The notes under the pieces are model-generated. The model made no database searches, had not been told where the DNA came from, and was given only the letters and a program-made list of their open reading frames with translations. Of a stretch of DNA of 64,000 bases, positions 42,986 to 54,259 are shown piece after piece. The stretch spans positions 5,828,001 through 5,892,000 of the forward strand of contig NC_084726.1 in assembly GCF_033807575.1 (NCBI RefSeq), written 5' to 3'. Positions within the stretch are counted from its first letter, which is position 1; each line of letters begins with the position of its first letter. The translations under genes were made by a program, and so were the position numbers. Source of the stretch: Cydia pomonella (Eukaryota > Arthropoda > Insecta > Lepidoptera > Tortricidae).

Positions 42986-43214
42986 TAGTTGAGGTAATAG
43001 TACCATAGTTGAGCTAGTATCATAGTTGCGGTAGGTGAAAAAAATAAAAGTGAAAATGAGTCGTCAAGTGATTTTCCCCCTTCTCAGCACACTTATGCAC
43101 TAAATTTTAGTGTTTCATATTATTTTATGACTACCGCATGATGTTACCACTACAATTTATTTTCTTTGCTTATATTTCTGTATCCGTATTCAATTTGTCT
43201 AAGTGTGTAATTAA

Positions 43215-43648
43215 GAGGCTGTCAACACCCAATGTCCTTGAAATTGATGTTACTTAAACAGTTTTTTAAGAAAGATTATTTGTTTTAGTCAAGTAAGAAA
43301 AATATATGTTCATATTAATTATATTTCAAAGACCGTGGTTGTACTCGATACATGATTGAACGAAATCGGCTCGATAGAAAATAATTGCAAAGATTGGTGT
43401 TAAAATCATAATTAAACGGTTTTATGTCTTTATTGTTTTGACTTATGGGTCTGCAATTAAAATCACATTTTCAAAACATTTATATCTAAACCGTGGTCGA
43501 GTTAAATATTACACTAATAATCCACTTTTTTTTATTTAAATATTTTTCTTATTATTCCCTTGCCCAGGCCCCAGTAACATGCGACAGTGCTATCTCATTT
43601 ACTCCGATACAAATAGACAGTGTGCGCGCTTTAGGTATTGACAGCCTC
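43215..43648. mobile_element. TTAA-flanked TIR element, about 434 bp
   Basis: GAGGCTGTCAACACC at the left and GGTATTGACAGCCTC at the right are inverted, with TTAA on both outer sides (43211-43214, 43649-43652). A TTAA duplication is the hallmark of piggyBac-type and some Kolobok-type transposition. There is no transposase inside, so it is non-autonomous. Confidence 0.85.
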
Positions 43649-43849
43649 TTAAGAGTAATGTATAGTTGTATACTCATATTCAATACAGATGATAGCATTG
43701 ATTCCTATATTTTAGGTTAAAAGAGTCAAACTAGCCCGCTGCCAAAATCTAGTCTTCGTTGCTAAAAATTGTTATACAAAGCAAAAGGAGCTTACAAATT
43801 TTGTATGTAAGACATCGATTGTACTTGATGTTTGTAATACTTACTTATA

Positions 43850-44036
43850 TTTATTTTATTTTTAATTTGCACCACCCGTTAACTTGACTACGTTCGCCAT
43901 TTCACTATCTGAAGGTTAGGTCTGGAAGAGATCGCTGTTAAGCGATAAGTCCGCCTGGTATTACCTACATATTTATACATTTTCATACTTTTAATCATTT
44001 TTTTGTAGTGTGCAATAAAGCATTTTATTATTATTC
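43850..44036 (+). mobile_element. CR1-like LINE 3' tail
   Basis: It runs GCACCACCCGTTAAC, TTCGCCATTTCACTATCTGA, GCGATAAGTCCGCCTG and TGTAGTGTGCAATAAAGCAT before a TTA repeat. It is the plus-strand equivalent of 6292-6480 of the large CR1-like element. Only the 3' UTR is present. Confidence 0.85.
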
Positions 44037-44164
44037 TCTTTATTTATTATGCATCTCAGGCTAGGTCATATATAATATGAATATATAAATAAAATATAAA
44101 AACACATCCAAAAAAAAGAAATACGTATAAACATTTTATAAAATCCTAACCCAGCGTGCCGCCA
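44037..44164 (-). mobile_element. 5'-truncated Dong-like 3' tail nested in the CR1 tail
   Basis: CTCAGGCTAGGTCATATATA, AATATGAATATATAAA and AACCCAGCGTGCCGCCA match 15379-15510, the 3' UTR of the Dong-like element, at roughly 80 percent by eye. TTA repeats flank both sides (ATTTTATTATTATT and ATTATTATTATTATT). Confidence 0.85.
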
Positions 44165-44330
44165 TTATTATTATTATTGTATGGAGGCTTTTACCCGAAA
44201 GGGGCCCATATATTTTTTAAGTTAAATTTTAAGTCAAATTCTTTTATTGTAATTTCTAAATTTATCTTGTTTTTTTGAAGTATGTGTGGAAGAAAATAAA
44301 GCTCTTTATTATTATTATTATTATCATGGA
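44165..44330 (+). mobile_element. Unassigned LINE 3' tail
   Basis: TGGAGGCTTTTACCCGAAAG leads into a T-rich UTR, AAAATAAAGCTC at about 44295 and a TTATTATTATTATTATTAT tail ending near 44324. This layout matches LINE ends, but the family is not one of those seen elsewhere in the window. Confidence 0.5.
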
Positions 44331-44339
44331 GGCGGCTAG

Positions 44340-44745
44340 AGGGGTGACCCTTAAAAGCTAAATTCTAGGTTATCTAAATGCCTTCACTGATTATAAAATT
44401 TTGCATTATAAAACTTAAAATAAGTAAATACGTCGTATATTTCTAGGTCACCAAAATTAAAGGATTCTAAATTTGAAAATGCTCCAATGAAGCTTACATC
44501 CAGCCAATATCTGGCCTTCTTTACCTAAATAAAGGCTATATTTAGGTAGAGAGGGTGACATGGGATCTAAGTGGGAAAGCTTCAGTCGACTGGAAAGCTT
44601 TCTTAAAAGCTTAGGGCCCTAGGGGGTTTATTGTATTACAATTTAAGCCACGGCTTGTCATTTTAAAACAGGTCACCTGAGGTTTCGAAGTTTTATGCAC
44701 TGTTAAGTAAAAGTGAATAATGTTGATAGGAGAATTGGCTTCAAT
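44340..44745. other. Interval without recognised feature
   Basis: Nothing is recognised apart from short palindromic words such as AAAGCTT. Confidence 0.4.
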
Positions 44746-44746
44746 A

Positions 44747-44840
44747 AATCCATACTAATATTGTAAATCCGAACTAACTTTGTCCGTCTGTTATCTATTC
44801 ACGTTTAAACTGCTAAACGGCGGACGCCAACGCGGAAGCC
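44747..44840 (+). repeat. Possible Helitron-like (Lep1-type) end fragment
   Basis: TCCATACTAATATTGTAAAT followed by CCGAACTAACTTTGTCCGTC resembles the 5' start of Lep1-type Helitron repeats of Lepidoptera. A 3' end with CTAG and a hairpin was not located. Confidence 0.4.
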
Positions 44841-45689
44841 GACGGATAGCGCGGCATACGATATAATGCATGATTAAATGAACTTACCTTAAAGTGAAGT
44901 TCTATCTTAATTATTCGAGTTGCTTCGCCGAATAGATTATAAATAATAAAATAAAAAATGTAGTTTCACGTGATGCCTGACCTGTAATACTGAAAAAGAA
45001 AAAAAACGAATTAACATCTGACATTACTAACATTTAGTTTAGAGATACAAAATACCTTTTCGACGCGCTTGCTCAAAACGGCGTCTTTATTCCACCGATT
45101 TTTGGCTCATAATAGTCATCATCCTAGATATTAAACACGTGTGCTTTTTCAGTATATTATAACACTCGTGCTTTTCCATTATATTATCCGACTGAGTTAA
45201 GAATATAACTGATTGCTAATAATATGTATGGAAACGGAGCCTTCCAATCAAAATGTATGTTTTTGGTCTCTAATAAAAACGTTGCTTGTTATTTACAAGC
45301 AATCTTATATTAAGGGTGTATTCAAGGGAGTAGTTACTTACCTAATAATTCACAAAAACAGAAAAATACGACTTTTAGAATTCAATGCGGAAAATGCCCG
45401 CAAGCCATTTAATTTAGTAAAAACACAGGTTGTTTAATTTTTAATAAAGTCCGCCCGCGCAGCCACTTTACAGGATGTTCTTCCTCTTAATTTATTCGCA
45501 CTTTATTAATTATCTAGAAAGTACAAATAAAAAGCGGGAAAATAAAAGTTTGTCCTTGTAGCTACCGTTATAGGTATCTAAACTTACTGTTCTGTTGTTT
45601 TGAAGCATTTTGGTTATCAATGTGATGATGAACAAAATCATTAAATGAAAAAAGCAAAGTTGTTGGAAATAAAATTTCAAGAAAGAAAT

Positions 45690-45953
45690 AAATAATAATA
45701 GATATTATAGGACATTATTACACAAATTGACTAAGTCCCACAGTAAGCCCAATAAGGCTTGTGTTGAGGGTACTGAGACAACGATATATATAATATATAA
45801 ATATTTATAAATACTTAAATACATAGAAAACACCCATGACTCAGGAACAAATATCCATGCTCATCACACAAATACATGCCCTTACCAGGATTTGAACCCG
45901 GCCCATCAGCTTCGTAGGCAGGGTCACTACCCACTAGGCCAAACCGGGCGTCG
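45690..45953 (-). mobile_element. tRNA-derived SINE, copy 4
   Basis: Full length, with the head at the right (GGATTTGAACCCGGCCCATC) and the ATTATAGGACATTATTACAC body start at the left. Confidence 0.85.
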
Positions 45954-46065
45954 AACAGAAATATTCTGTATATTTGTGTAAAATCCATATTAATACTTTC
46001 ACATACCACTTAAAACTATATTTATATCTAATAAAAAAATACTCTTAAAATTCTGATATTATAGT

Positions 46066-46250
46066 ACCTATTTAAATAAAATAAAAATAAATATTACACA
46101 TGGACTAAGTCCCACAGTAAGCTCAATAAGGCTTGTGTTGTGCGTACTTAGACAACGATATAAGTATATAAATACATAAAACACACGCGTCTCAAGAACA
46201 AATATTCGTGCTCATCACACGAATAAATGCCTTTACTAGGATTTTAATTT
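46066..46250 (-). mobile_element. tRNA-derived SINE, copy 5, truncated
   Basis: The body is present (GGACTAAGTCCCACAGTAAG, GCTCATCACACGAATAAATG) but the sequence leaves the SINE at the B box (ACTAGGATTTTAATTT). It is more diverged than the other copies. Confidence 0.75.
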
Positions 46251-46259
46251 AATAAACAT

Positions 46260-47095
46260 GCATTTTTATGGTAGTAATTCATACGCCGTCTACTAAGCAT
46301 GTAAGTACATAAAATGTGATACAACATTTAATTTTTTATTTTCAATTTTATTTTTCAAACAAAGCGTACCACTACGACTGTGCCTTGGACAATAGGAGAG
46401 AATAACAACATAAAAAATCGATTCTAAAGCAAAAATTGTATGCAAAGTCCGTCTAAGTTTGCTGTGAACTCTAAATATATTTAAGTAATAAATAAATGTT
46501 TTGCCTATTTTTTTTTAATCAGAATAAGAGTGATATGATTTGGGACGATTTTTTTTAGTCGAATTTATTCGTCAGATTTAGACAGAATTTGATTGACAGA
46601 TAGTGTTCCCTATACTGCTTAATATAAGCGCTATATCACTGTATGATATATAAAAATCTTCCTCTGAGTTACGAAAACGTATGGGTTTTCCGTAACACGG
46701 CGAAATATTACATATATTTTTCGGGACAACTTTTGATTTCGTAGTTATTTCGTCCAGAAATGTAAAGCTTTCAGAAATACAATAAATTATAAAAAGTTTT
46801 TGCCCATCTTAATTTACACATACAAGTTCCTACAGCATAAGAACAGATCTATATATATATATATATGATTCATTTTACAAAAATAAATTAAAAAAAAGAA
46901 AAAGTGGTTGAATCCTGTAAGTACATATTCAGTAATGCACCGAGCCCTGTCCTGCGCCAGAATTATTGTCACCCATGAAATTATTGATTAACAAGTACAA
47001 AAAAAACTTATACGCCAAGATAATAATTATCAAAACTGCTCACAAAATTTCACAAATCAGTTCAGAAATGCGACTTTGAACAAGAACAACTAAAT
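46260..47095. other. Interval without recognised feature
   Basis: It holds a (TA)n run at 46848-46867 and otherwise AT-rich DNA without a gene. Confidence 0.4.
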
Positions 47096-47099
47096 ATAA

Positions 47100-47290
47100 G
47101 AAATCATTTTTGTACAAGCTGAAACTGATAGGCTTAGCTCGAGCTTCACACTCACGTAGTCAATGAAAAATATGCAATTCAGGTGCAAAAAAATACAACA
47201 AATACTATCTGCGTACACGTCTGGGGATCGAACCCGGATCGTCGCTGTTACAACCTGTTTCTAAGCGGCTGTTTGCCAACTGGATATAAG
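47100..47290 (-). mobile_element. Second tRNA-derived SINE family
   Basis: On the minus strand TGGCAAACAGCCGCTTAGAA is followed about 40 nt later by the B box GGGTTCGATCCCC, then AGACGTGTACGCAGATAGTA and TTGCACCTGAATTGCATATT. This body differs from the common SINE of the window. It is a SINE head rather than a tRNA gene because no acceptor stem closes. Confidence 0.5.
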
Positions 47291-47299
47291 TTGGTGGAA

Positions 47300-48530
47300 T
47301 TAGGCTACTTATTCTCGAGAAACAATTTAAACAAAAGAAGTCTGTGACAGAAAAATCTTACACTTTTTTCGCCTAGCCCCCATTTGCCAACCGATAAGGA
47401 ACTTCGTTCCAAAATCTGCCCATTTTTATGGCTTAAGTGAACCATGAACGTTTTTAAAACACCTTGTATCATATTCGTAAATATAAAACAATCTGGAAAA
47501 CCGTAAATATAAAAGAAACCTCAAACAAATGCAAGAAAATATCTCATTACATCAAAGTAGCTTGTAGCTGAACAAAGACTTAATTTGATTACCATGCGGG
47601 TATGAGTTAATTACCTCGTTAATATTCGTTATTTATTAATTATAATTATGTAACGGTTGTTATTGTAGTAAAATTACCGCGTTTGATGTCGGGTTCAGGG
47701 GTAACTTTGTTAGGGGTAGGTACAGTCCAGTTCATAAATATGTATATATTTCTTCACCTTAATTAATTGCAATAAGTAGGCGTTGCTGGAAAAATAATGC
47801 TTGAAGAAAATTTTGCGGCCACATAACTACATACTTAAAAAAATTAAGACACAGGGCGGAACATTATGTTTTATCGATAATCGATATATATTTTGAAGGT
47901 ACCCAAATCAATTCAGCAGAGGTGTTACTGTCATTGAACCATTTTTAATATATTTTTGAATGTAAAAAAATACTTTAAGCACCTAGTATTATTGTGTCTC
48001 AATAATTAAGTTTTTGAAACCTAATATTTAAATAGACATGTTCCAGAAACAGTAACAAACGCAACTATATCTAACACAAACGCAAAAACGAATGCTTTAA
48101 TGATAGCTTTTTAAGATTCGAAGGCAATTAAATATTTAAAATCAAATACAAATGAACGATATTAAATATTTATCATTCAAAATTGTCCATTAAAAGTCAA
48201 TTCTTCCAGCTATCATCATCAGGAAACAAAATAAGATTAGCACCAAACTACTTTGCCACTTTTGTGGATAAAATGCAACTTTCTCATGAGTTTACGAAGA
48301 ATAAAGAAAGCATTTACGAGCTCTACCGGTGTGGTAGAAAAATAATTAACATTTTTATAGTTGGGCGTCCCGAATGCACTAATTCAAACCAAAATGCGGA
48401 AACTACTGTAGCACGGAAGGTAAATTCTCAACTCCTGAAAACTAACTCTACCAGTAACCTAGTTCAGAATTAGCCCCACATGGCCTAGTCCTAAGCAAAT
48501 AGTCAAGGAACTACGTAACTTATTACGAAA
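47300..48530. other. Interval without recognised feature
   Basis: An open frame at 48183-48473 lacks an ATG at its beginning and shows no domain. Nothing else stands out. Confidence 0.4.
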
Positions 48531-48538
48531 CTAAAATT

Positions 48539-48676
48539 CAGTGGCGTAGTTAGGCGTAAGCCACTTAGGGGGCCCCGCAAAGCAAACCTTTTTATTACCC
48601 AGGGAATACACATTGAAAAGGGCCTCACAGCTGTGTGTTTTCGCCCACGGCTAGATTAGTTCACGCTATGCCACTG
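48539..48676. mobile_element. hAT-like MITE, about 138 bp
   Basis: CAGTGGCGTAGTTAG at the left and CTATGCCACTG at the right are inverted ends of the hAT type (CAGTGGCG). The flanking octamers CTAAAATT and CTAAAGTG agree at six of eight positions, consistent with an old 8-bp duplication. Confidence 0.75.
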
Positions 48677-48908
48677 CTAAAGTGTGAGTAAATATGCCTA
48701 TTATTCTTTTAGAATATTTAAATAGATTTATTTGAGAAATAAAATGAAACATATAGTAACAATTATATAAATTTACTATAGGTACCTATAATTAACTAAA
48801 TACAAAACTAAACTACATAAAATAAAAATGTATATAAACTTATAAATAAAAAAAATGCTTCCCGCACCTTCGTAAGGTACAGCGGTACCTCTTTGGAAAA
48901 CCAGGCTT

Positions 48909-49053
48909 GAGTGTTGGCCGAACGTTAATTAGAATTGAAAATATTGAAAATTAACCATTACAAATTGAACCGTAGACTATAACCGCCCGTTACGATTTAT
49001 GGTTAAATTTGTAATGGTTAATTTTCAATTCTAATTAACGTCCAGCCAACACT
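48909..49053. mobile_element. Near-palindromic MITE, about 145 bp
   Basis: AGTGTTGGCCGAACGTTAAT with TAGAATTGAAAA on the left pairs with TTTTCAATTCTAATTAACG and TCCAGCCAACACT on the right. The inner arms contain AACCATTACAAAT and ATTTGTAATGGTT. Half of a relative sits at 39527-39640. Confidence 0.88.
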
Positions 49054-49059
49054 GCCAGG

Positions 49060-49860
49060 CTTATTCTCTCGCCGAAGTAGTTGCCTGCCCTCTGGTCACC
49101 TGAAGCATCAACGATTCGCCGCGGCTCGGCCATACTCGTAGTAAATGCCTATTCTATATTTGTTTTATTCTTTATATCTTTTCTACAGGCGGGGGTTTTA
49201 AGCGATATATACATATTATTAAATATTTTATTTTATTTATTTTTTATTTATTAAGTCCCATGTCTCCAATTTTCTTTGTGTAATATTAGAGCTATTGCTT
49301 AGTTCGATTGTCTTTATTTTTAGCAACGAAAACTAGTGCCAATAAGTAGTAGTTCGGGTCATCCACGATGACGCGCAGATTTGTCAAATCTAACCTTTAA
49401 TAACATGGCAATACGAGTCAAGGCTCACGTCGTCGTTAATGACACGATCTATAGGTAGCTATGTAATGTAACTGTTCATGTCAATATTGCCAAGTTTCAA
49501 TTCATATAAGCAGGTCGTTTTGATTGCCGTCGGGTTCGTATGAACCGATAAGTTTATGGATTGCATATTTGAAAGAACTAGTTCAACCATCCCAACTTCC
49601 AACCAGGAACGTACAATAGTAACAAAGTGGAGTGGCTCCGCTGTGGCTATTCAGATAATCCTAAGATAAACCCCCCAAATTGATGTGTCTATTAGGATTA
49701 AGGGGGGAGACGATTAAAGATCGAGATAAGGATGGCGTTATCGGAACGAGGAGGAAATAAGATGGAGGGCTTTTTATGTGCGTTTTGTTTAACGCCAGGT
49801 GTTGTGGGACGTTAAGCGATATATTAAATGTTTGTAGCTATGTATATAAGTAGATAAGGT
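49060..49860. other. Interval without recognised feature
   Basis: No gene or element ends were recognised. Confidence 0.4.
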
Positions 49861-49862
49861 AA

Positions 49863-49917
49863 TATCACTTTTTGTATTAATATTAACTTAAAGTAATATC
49901 AATACAAAAAGTGACTT
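49863..49917. repeat. Compact 52-bp hairpin
   Basis: TCACTTTTTGTATTAATATTA and TAATATCAATACAAAAAGTGA are inverted around an 8-10 nt loop with one mismatch. It may be a tiny foldback element or a transcribed hairpin. Confidence 0.7.
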
Positions 49918-49944
49918 TGAAGACGCGTTCAAAAAAATTTACAA

Positions 49945-50075
49945 TACAAATACTCTTTATTGCACATCTTGATGTATAGGTAAACAACAAAATAACTTAC
50001 TGTATAGGTAAACAACAGGCGGTCTTATCACTAAAAACAATATTTTCCAGACAAACTTCAGGTAGCTGAAATTAA
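49945..50075 (-). mobile_element. CR1-like LINE 3' tail fragment
   Basis: ACTCTTTATTGCACATCTTG and AACAACAGGCGGTCTTATC match the 3' UTR of the element at 6.3 kb (CAACAGGCGGACTTATCGCT), in the same minus orientation. Confidence 0.7.
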
Positions 50076-50099
50076 TAAATTTACACATGTCAGTAGGTG

Positions 50100-50465
50100 T
50101 TCCCAAGGCTCGGAAACCGGTTAAACTTCCAAACCGTTATCATGTACTTGGCGAAAACCTTTTAATTTCGGATTTGTTTGTGAACCCGTTATTTTAAAAC
50201 CAGTTTTTAGGAGAAAACTTCCATAAAGTTCTTGTTAGATTAACCGGCTTAGAACAATAAAAACCGGTTTGTTACTATGTGAGTGTCTTTCTTTACACGG
50301 CACACCACGAGACCGTCCAGCCTTCTCGTCGCTAATCAAATAAACCGGTTTAATTAGGTTACAATAAAGTTCTTAAACTGTTCGCATTCTTATGAAAGTT
50401 CGGCGTAAAACCGAAATAAACCGGTATTCACCGCTATTTTTAAAACCGGTTGCACATGCCCAGTT
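50100..50465. repeat. Cluster of AACCGGTT-like palindromes
   Basis: AAACCGGTT or close variants occur at about 50118, 50208, 50230, 50261, 50341, 50424 and 50442, seven in roughly 330 bp. AACCGGTT is the known consensus bound by Grainyhead-family factors. The block also opens with GTTCCCAAGGCTCGGAAACC, which looks like a transposon end, so the sites may be part of a dispersed element. Confidence 0.5.
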
Positions 50466-50883
50466 TTTGTTCCATTTTGGGATTTCGTATTTTATCCGAC
50501 CAGAATTAGGAGCTCTTCAACCATACCAAATTTAATTGAAATCTGACGAAAAAAATCAACAAATAAAAAAGCGGTCAAGTGCGAGTTGGACTCGCCTATG
50601 AAGGGTTCCGTACCATTTATGACGTATAAAAAAAACTACTTACTAGATATCGTTCAAGCCAATTTTCGGTGGTAGTTTGCATGGTATTGTACATCATATA
50701 TTTTTTTTAGTTTTAACATTCTCTTATTTTAGAAGTTACAGGGGGTTACATTTTACCACTTTGGAAGTGTCTCTCGCGCAAACTATTCAGTTTAGAAAAA
50801 AAATGATATTAGAAACCTCAATATCATTTTTGAAGACCTATCCATAGAAACCCCAAACGTATGAGTTTGATGAAAAAAAAATA

Positions 50884-50979
50884 TTTACAGTACATATGGG
50901 GCTACTTTATAGCACTAGTGCGAGAAGTAGCATATTACGTTACTGTGTCGAACATTTAAAGGGCCATATGTACTGTAAA
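50884..50979. mobile_element. MITE with TTTACAGTACATATGG ends, nested
   Basis: TTTACAGTACATATGG and CCATATGTACTGTAAA are perfect 16-bp inverted ends of a 96-bp segment inside the dispersed repeat. Confidence 0.8.
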
Positions 50980-50983
50980 ACGT

Positions 50984-51112
50984 TGTACGATACATGTGCG
51001 AATAGGAAATTCGAAACGAGTGGCGATAAATTAAAACACGACCGAAGGGAGTGTTTTAATTTATCGCCACTCGTTTCGAATTTCCTATTTTTCGCACTTG
51101 TATCGTAATGTA
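50984..51112. mobile_element. Near-perfect palindromic MITE, nested
   Basis: GGAAATTCGAAACGAGTGGC continues to GATAAATTAAAACAC and is followed by its reverse complement after the short centre GACCGAAGGGA. The arms of about 57 bp make a strong cruciform. It abuts the preceding MITE, and the pair may be one compound element. Confidence 0.88.
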
Positions 51113-51444
51113 CTATTTGAGTTTCAGTTCTAAGTATGGGGAACCGCCAAAATTTATTGTTTTTTTTTTCTATTTTTGTGTGAAAATCTTAATACGGTTC
51201 AGAGAATACATCTTCTTACCAAGTTTCAACAGTATAGTTCTTATAGTTTCGGAAAAAAGTGGCTGTGACATACCTACGGACGGACAGACAGACAGACATG
51301 ACGAATCCATAAGGGTTCCGTTTTTTGCTATTTGGCTACGGAACCCTAAAAAACCCAAATATTAGACGAAGAATGGACACACGGCCCATTTCACGCATCT
51401 ACTATTTTACCTGCCTACAAAGCGGTCTTTAACCGACCTCCGCA

Positions 51445-51885
51445 AAATGTTGTATGCATTAGCCCATTGATATTGTGCACGGTGCGTGAGCTAGTATCCG
51501 GTATAAGCAAGTCATGCGGGTTTTAGGGAGGAGCTTGTATCGATAAAATGCTGTCCATATTTGAGGTAACTGAATGATGCATGCATTGATGTATGCATTG
51601 AGCCATAATTTTGGAAGCAAGTCATGTGGGTTGGCCCAAGGTTAGCCTTAAATACAAGGACAAGCTTTTTATTCACATTCATTTTATTCTCTCTGTGTTA
51701 TGTACAGTAAGCTGCAGAGTCACGTGACCCTCCCCTCCCCCTGCAAACAATGTTTTGCGCGACAGAGTACCTATACAACGACTATTAAAATTTATGTTTT
51801 GAGATTACAAAATGTTGTATGCTTTAGTTTAGAACATTGGATTTGTGCACGGTGCGTGACCTAACTAGTATCCATAGTATATTTA
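51445..51885. repeat. Direct repeat about 360 bp apart
   Basis: AAAATGTTGTATGCATTAG plus GTGCACGGTGCGTGAGCTAG at 51445-51500 recurs as AAAATGTTGTATGCTTTAG plus GTGCACGGTGCGTGACCTAA at 51808-51870. AGCAAGTCATGCGGGTT and AGCAAGTCATGTGGGTT repeat in between. Confidence 0.65.
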
Positions 51886-51889
51886 GACA

Positions 51890-53845
51890 CAAGTCCCTTA
51901 TTAAACTGGCTTGATAAAGCAGATTTTTTAATTTATAACTGATAAGAAGAACCCTTTAACGGCCGACTGAAAAAAATCCTTGATAACTACAAGCCTCATT
52001 GTCAATCTATAGTCCTAAAAATTCTGTACAAGAAAAAATACAAAAAGATGATGTTATAGGGTGGTCTTTTTTGAGACCGTTGCCCTATAATTAAAGTTAG
52101 TGTAAATCTATCGATGTTTGTGCACTCTAACGTCCCAGCACTGACCGGCGGTGAGCCAAAGTGACCACAGGGCCACAGCTAGCCCGTTGATTATAAATTG
52201 TGGTCCTTACGAGTATTGTGCCTAAGCGGGCAAAGTTGCAGCTCCCTTAATTGATGTCGGTTAATGAGTTCCGTTTTACTGGAATGGATACTGTTACTTT
52301 AATTAAACAAATTGTTAACTTTAAAGGAATTCTTATTCTGTGATTGTACCATTCTGTAGATTGCATTGCGAACTAATTTTAAATATCGCCATTTAAGTTT
52401 TCTACAAATTTTATGTTTCGTAAAATAACATTATCTTGTCATTTTTTTGTGGCTGTTTTTATTATTTTCTGAAAAAGTTAGCGATTTGGCTGCTATATCA
52501 TAAAATAAATACTTAGGCATAATTGTCAAGAAAACATTATTACTATACGAATTCGTAGGCACTAGAGATCTTTTTTTCATCCTATGTTGGGCATGTATAC
52601 AGTTATAGGTACAGTAGAGGTAAAAGTTGTAAACTGATTACTAAATGTGTACCTACACATACACATTCTATTTACATAAGCATTTTTTCAAATGTTTCCT
52701 CGATTTAGATAAAATTTTGTAAGTTCTCTCTTTAAGCTTCTCATCCTGGGCGGAATAATATTTCGGACAAATGTTTTCGTAAATTAGAAGAAATGTTTGT
52801 AACACATACGGTGAAATTACGCTTAATATTGTATACAAACGAGAACTTTCTATCCACCAAAATTGTATCAAAATCAGACGAAAAAAAACAATAACAAATA
52901 AAAATTGCCCGACATTAATTTTTATCTTATTCTTATATTTTTATTGTAAAAAACATACAGTAGACCCCAAAACGCTCACTTACTTAATTTGCAATGTTAA
53001 AAACATGCAGTTACTCGTACATGATCGTAGATTTATAGTGCGTGTTGAGTGTATGTATTTCCCAGTTTTTGAATTACTCGCTAGATGTCGTTGTACCGTG
53101 GGTGAAAAATCCTAGTTCGCGGTGTCAAGATTTTTCCGGGAAACATAACCTCTGGCTGGTACTTAGTATTGTTTGGTATTGTTAAGTTTTCATAACAGTT
53201 GTAACTATGGCCAATAAGTGAGCTTTTATTTATGGACCTTTTTGCAGTGTATATGACAGCGGCCGATTGTAAAACCAGGCAGATCAGGAATTTACTAGAC
53301 AAATCGCGAGTCGATATTTCTGAATAGTTTACCCTTCGGGCATCTGAAGAAACCTAATGACCCTGTCCTACCTATCTATTTGTTTAAAGACAATACCGTC
53401 AAAACATTACACATGAACTTTACGATCGCCCGCGAACAAATATATTATGAACTGTGCATAAACATGTAACCATGGCTAACACTTTTAGGCAGTCCACCAA
53501 CATATAAGCCAGAAAATATGTTGACTAAACAAATGACTACATATTTCAATCTATTTCAGCACTATGGTAAACCGGATGATCCTGCCTGACAAATTGACAA
53601 TGGCGTCTGTTTGGCCGCCAACAAAAATGGGGATTCATCAATAGGATTCCATTTTTTCTTGTTCTACATAGTGTGATATATTGAGATAAAGCTACCGATG
53701 AATTTACGAATAACAGGCTTTAAATCTGAATCCAATTTGGTATACCTATTTAAGTACCCTTTTTTTCATCACACTTGCTCGTAAAAGGTGTTATTACACG
53801 ATCCGTAAATCCTAAATATGGACCTTACCTAGGGCTGTAATGTAC
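51890..53845. other. AT-rich interval without recognised feature
   Basis: No gene, element ends or recurrent repeat was recognised in about 2 kb. Confidence 0.4.
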
Positions 53846-53850
53846 TGTCA

Positions 53851-53925
53851 GCTGCTGAAATAACTGACCACTCCTGCATGGAAATTTGTTTGCAATGGCG
53901 TCAACTATCTCTGCTGCAGCTACGT
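53851..53925. repeat. Diverged member of the TACAGTAAGCTGCAGAGA foldback family
   Basis: TACTGTCAGCTGCTGAAATA followed by ACTGACC on the left and TCAACTATCTCTGCTGCAGC on the right resemble the element at 10247-10326. Confidence 0.5.
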
Positions 53926-53980
53926 ACGAAATGAGGCAGAAGTTTTATATATTTATTTCCCTTTTTTCCTTACAAGTAAA

Positions 53981-54254
53981 TAAATAATAATAATAAATAA
54001 ATATTATAGAACATAATTACACAAATTGACTAAGTCCCACAGTAAGCTCAATAAGGCTTATGTTGAGGGTACTTAGACAACGATATATATAATATATACA
54101 TATTTATAAATACTTAAATACATATAAAACACCCATGACTCAGGAACAAATATCCATGCTCATCACACGAGTAAATGCCCTTACCAGGATTTGAACCCGG
54201 GACCATCGGCTTCATAGGCAGGGTCACTACCCACTAGGCCAGACCGGTCGTCAA
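53981..54254 (-). mobile_element. tRNA-derived SINE, copy 6
   Basis: Full length, with GGATTTGAACCCGGGACCAT near the head at the right and an AATAATAATAAATAAATATT tail at the left. Confidence 0.85.
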
Positions 54255-54259
54255 AAACA

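Larger units (their letters stand above)
50566..51360 (+). repeat. GGTTCCGTA dispersed repeat, copy 1, with nested foldbacks
   Basis: From AAAGCGGTCAAGTGCGAGTT and GAAGGGTTCCGTACCATTTA to TTTGGCTACGGAACCCTAAA. It aligns in reverse to 61398-61955. Between 50884 and 51112 this copy carries about 230 bp that the other copy lacks. There is no protein coding. Confidence 0.8.

Noticed and set aside
48183..48473. A 96-residue protein
   Set aside because: It lacks an ATG at the start of the frame, has no recognisable domain and sits in AT-rich DNA.
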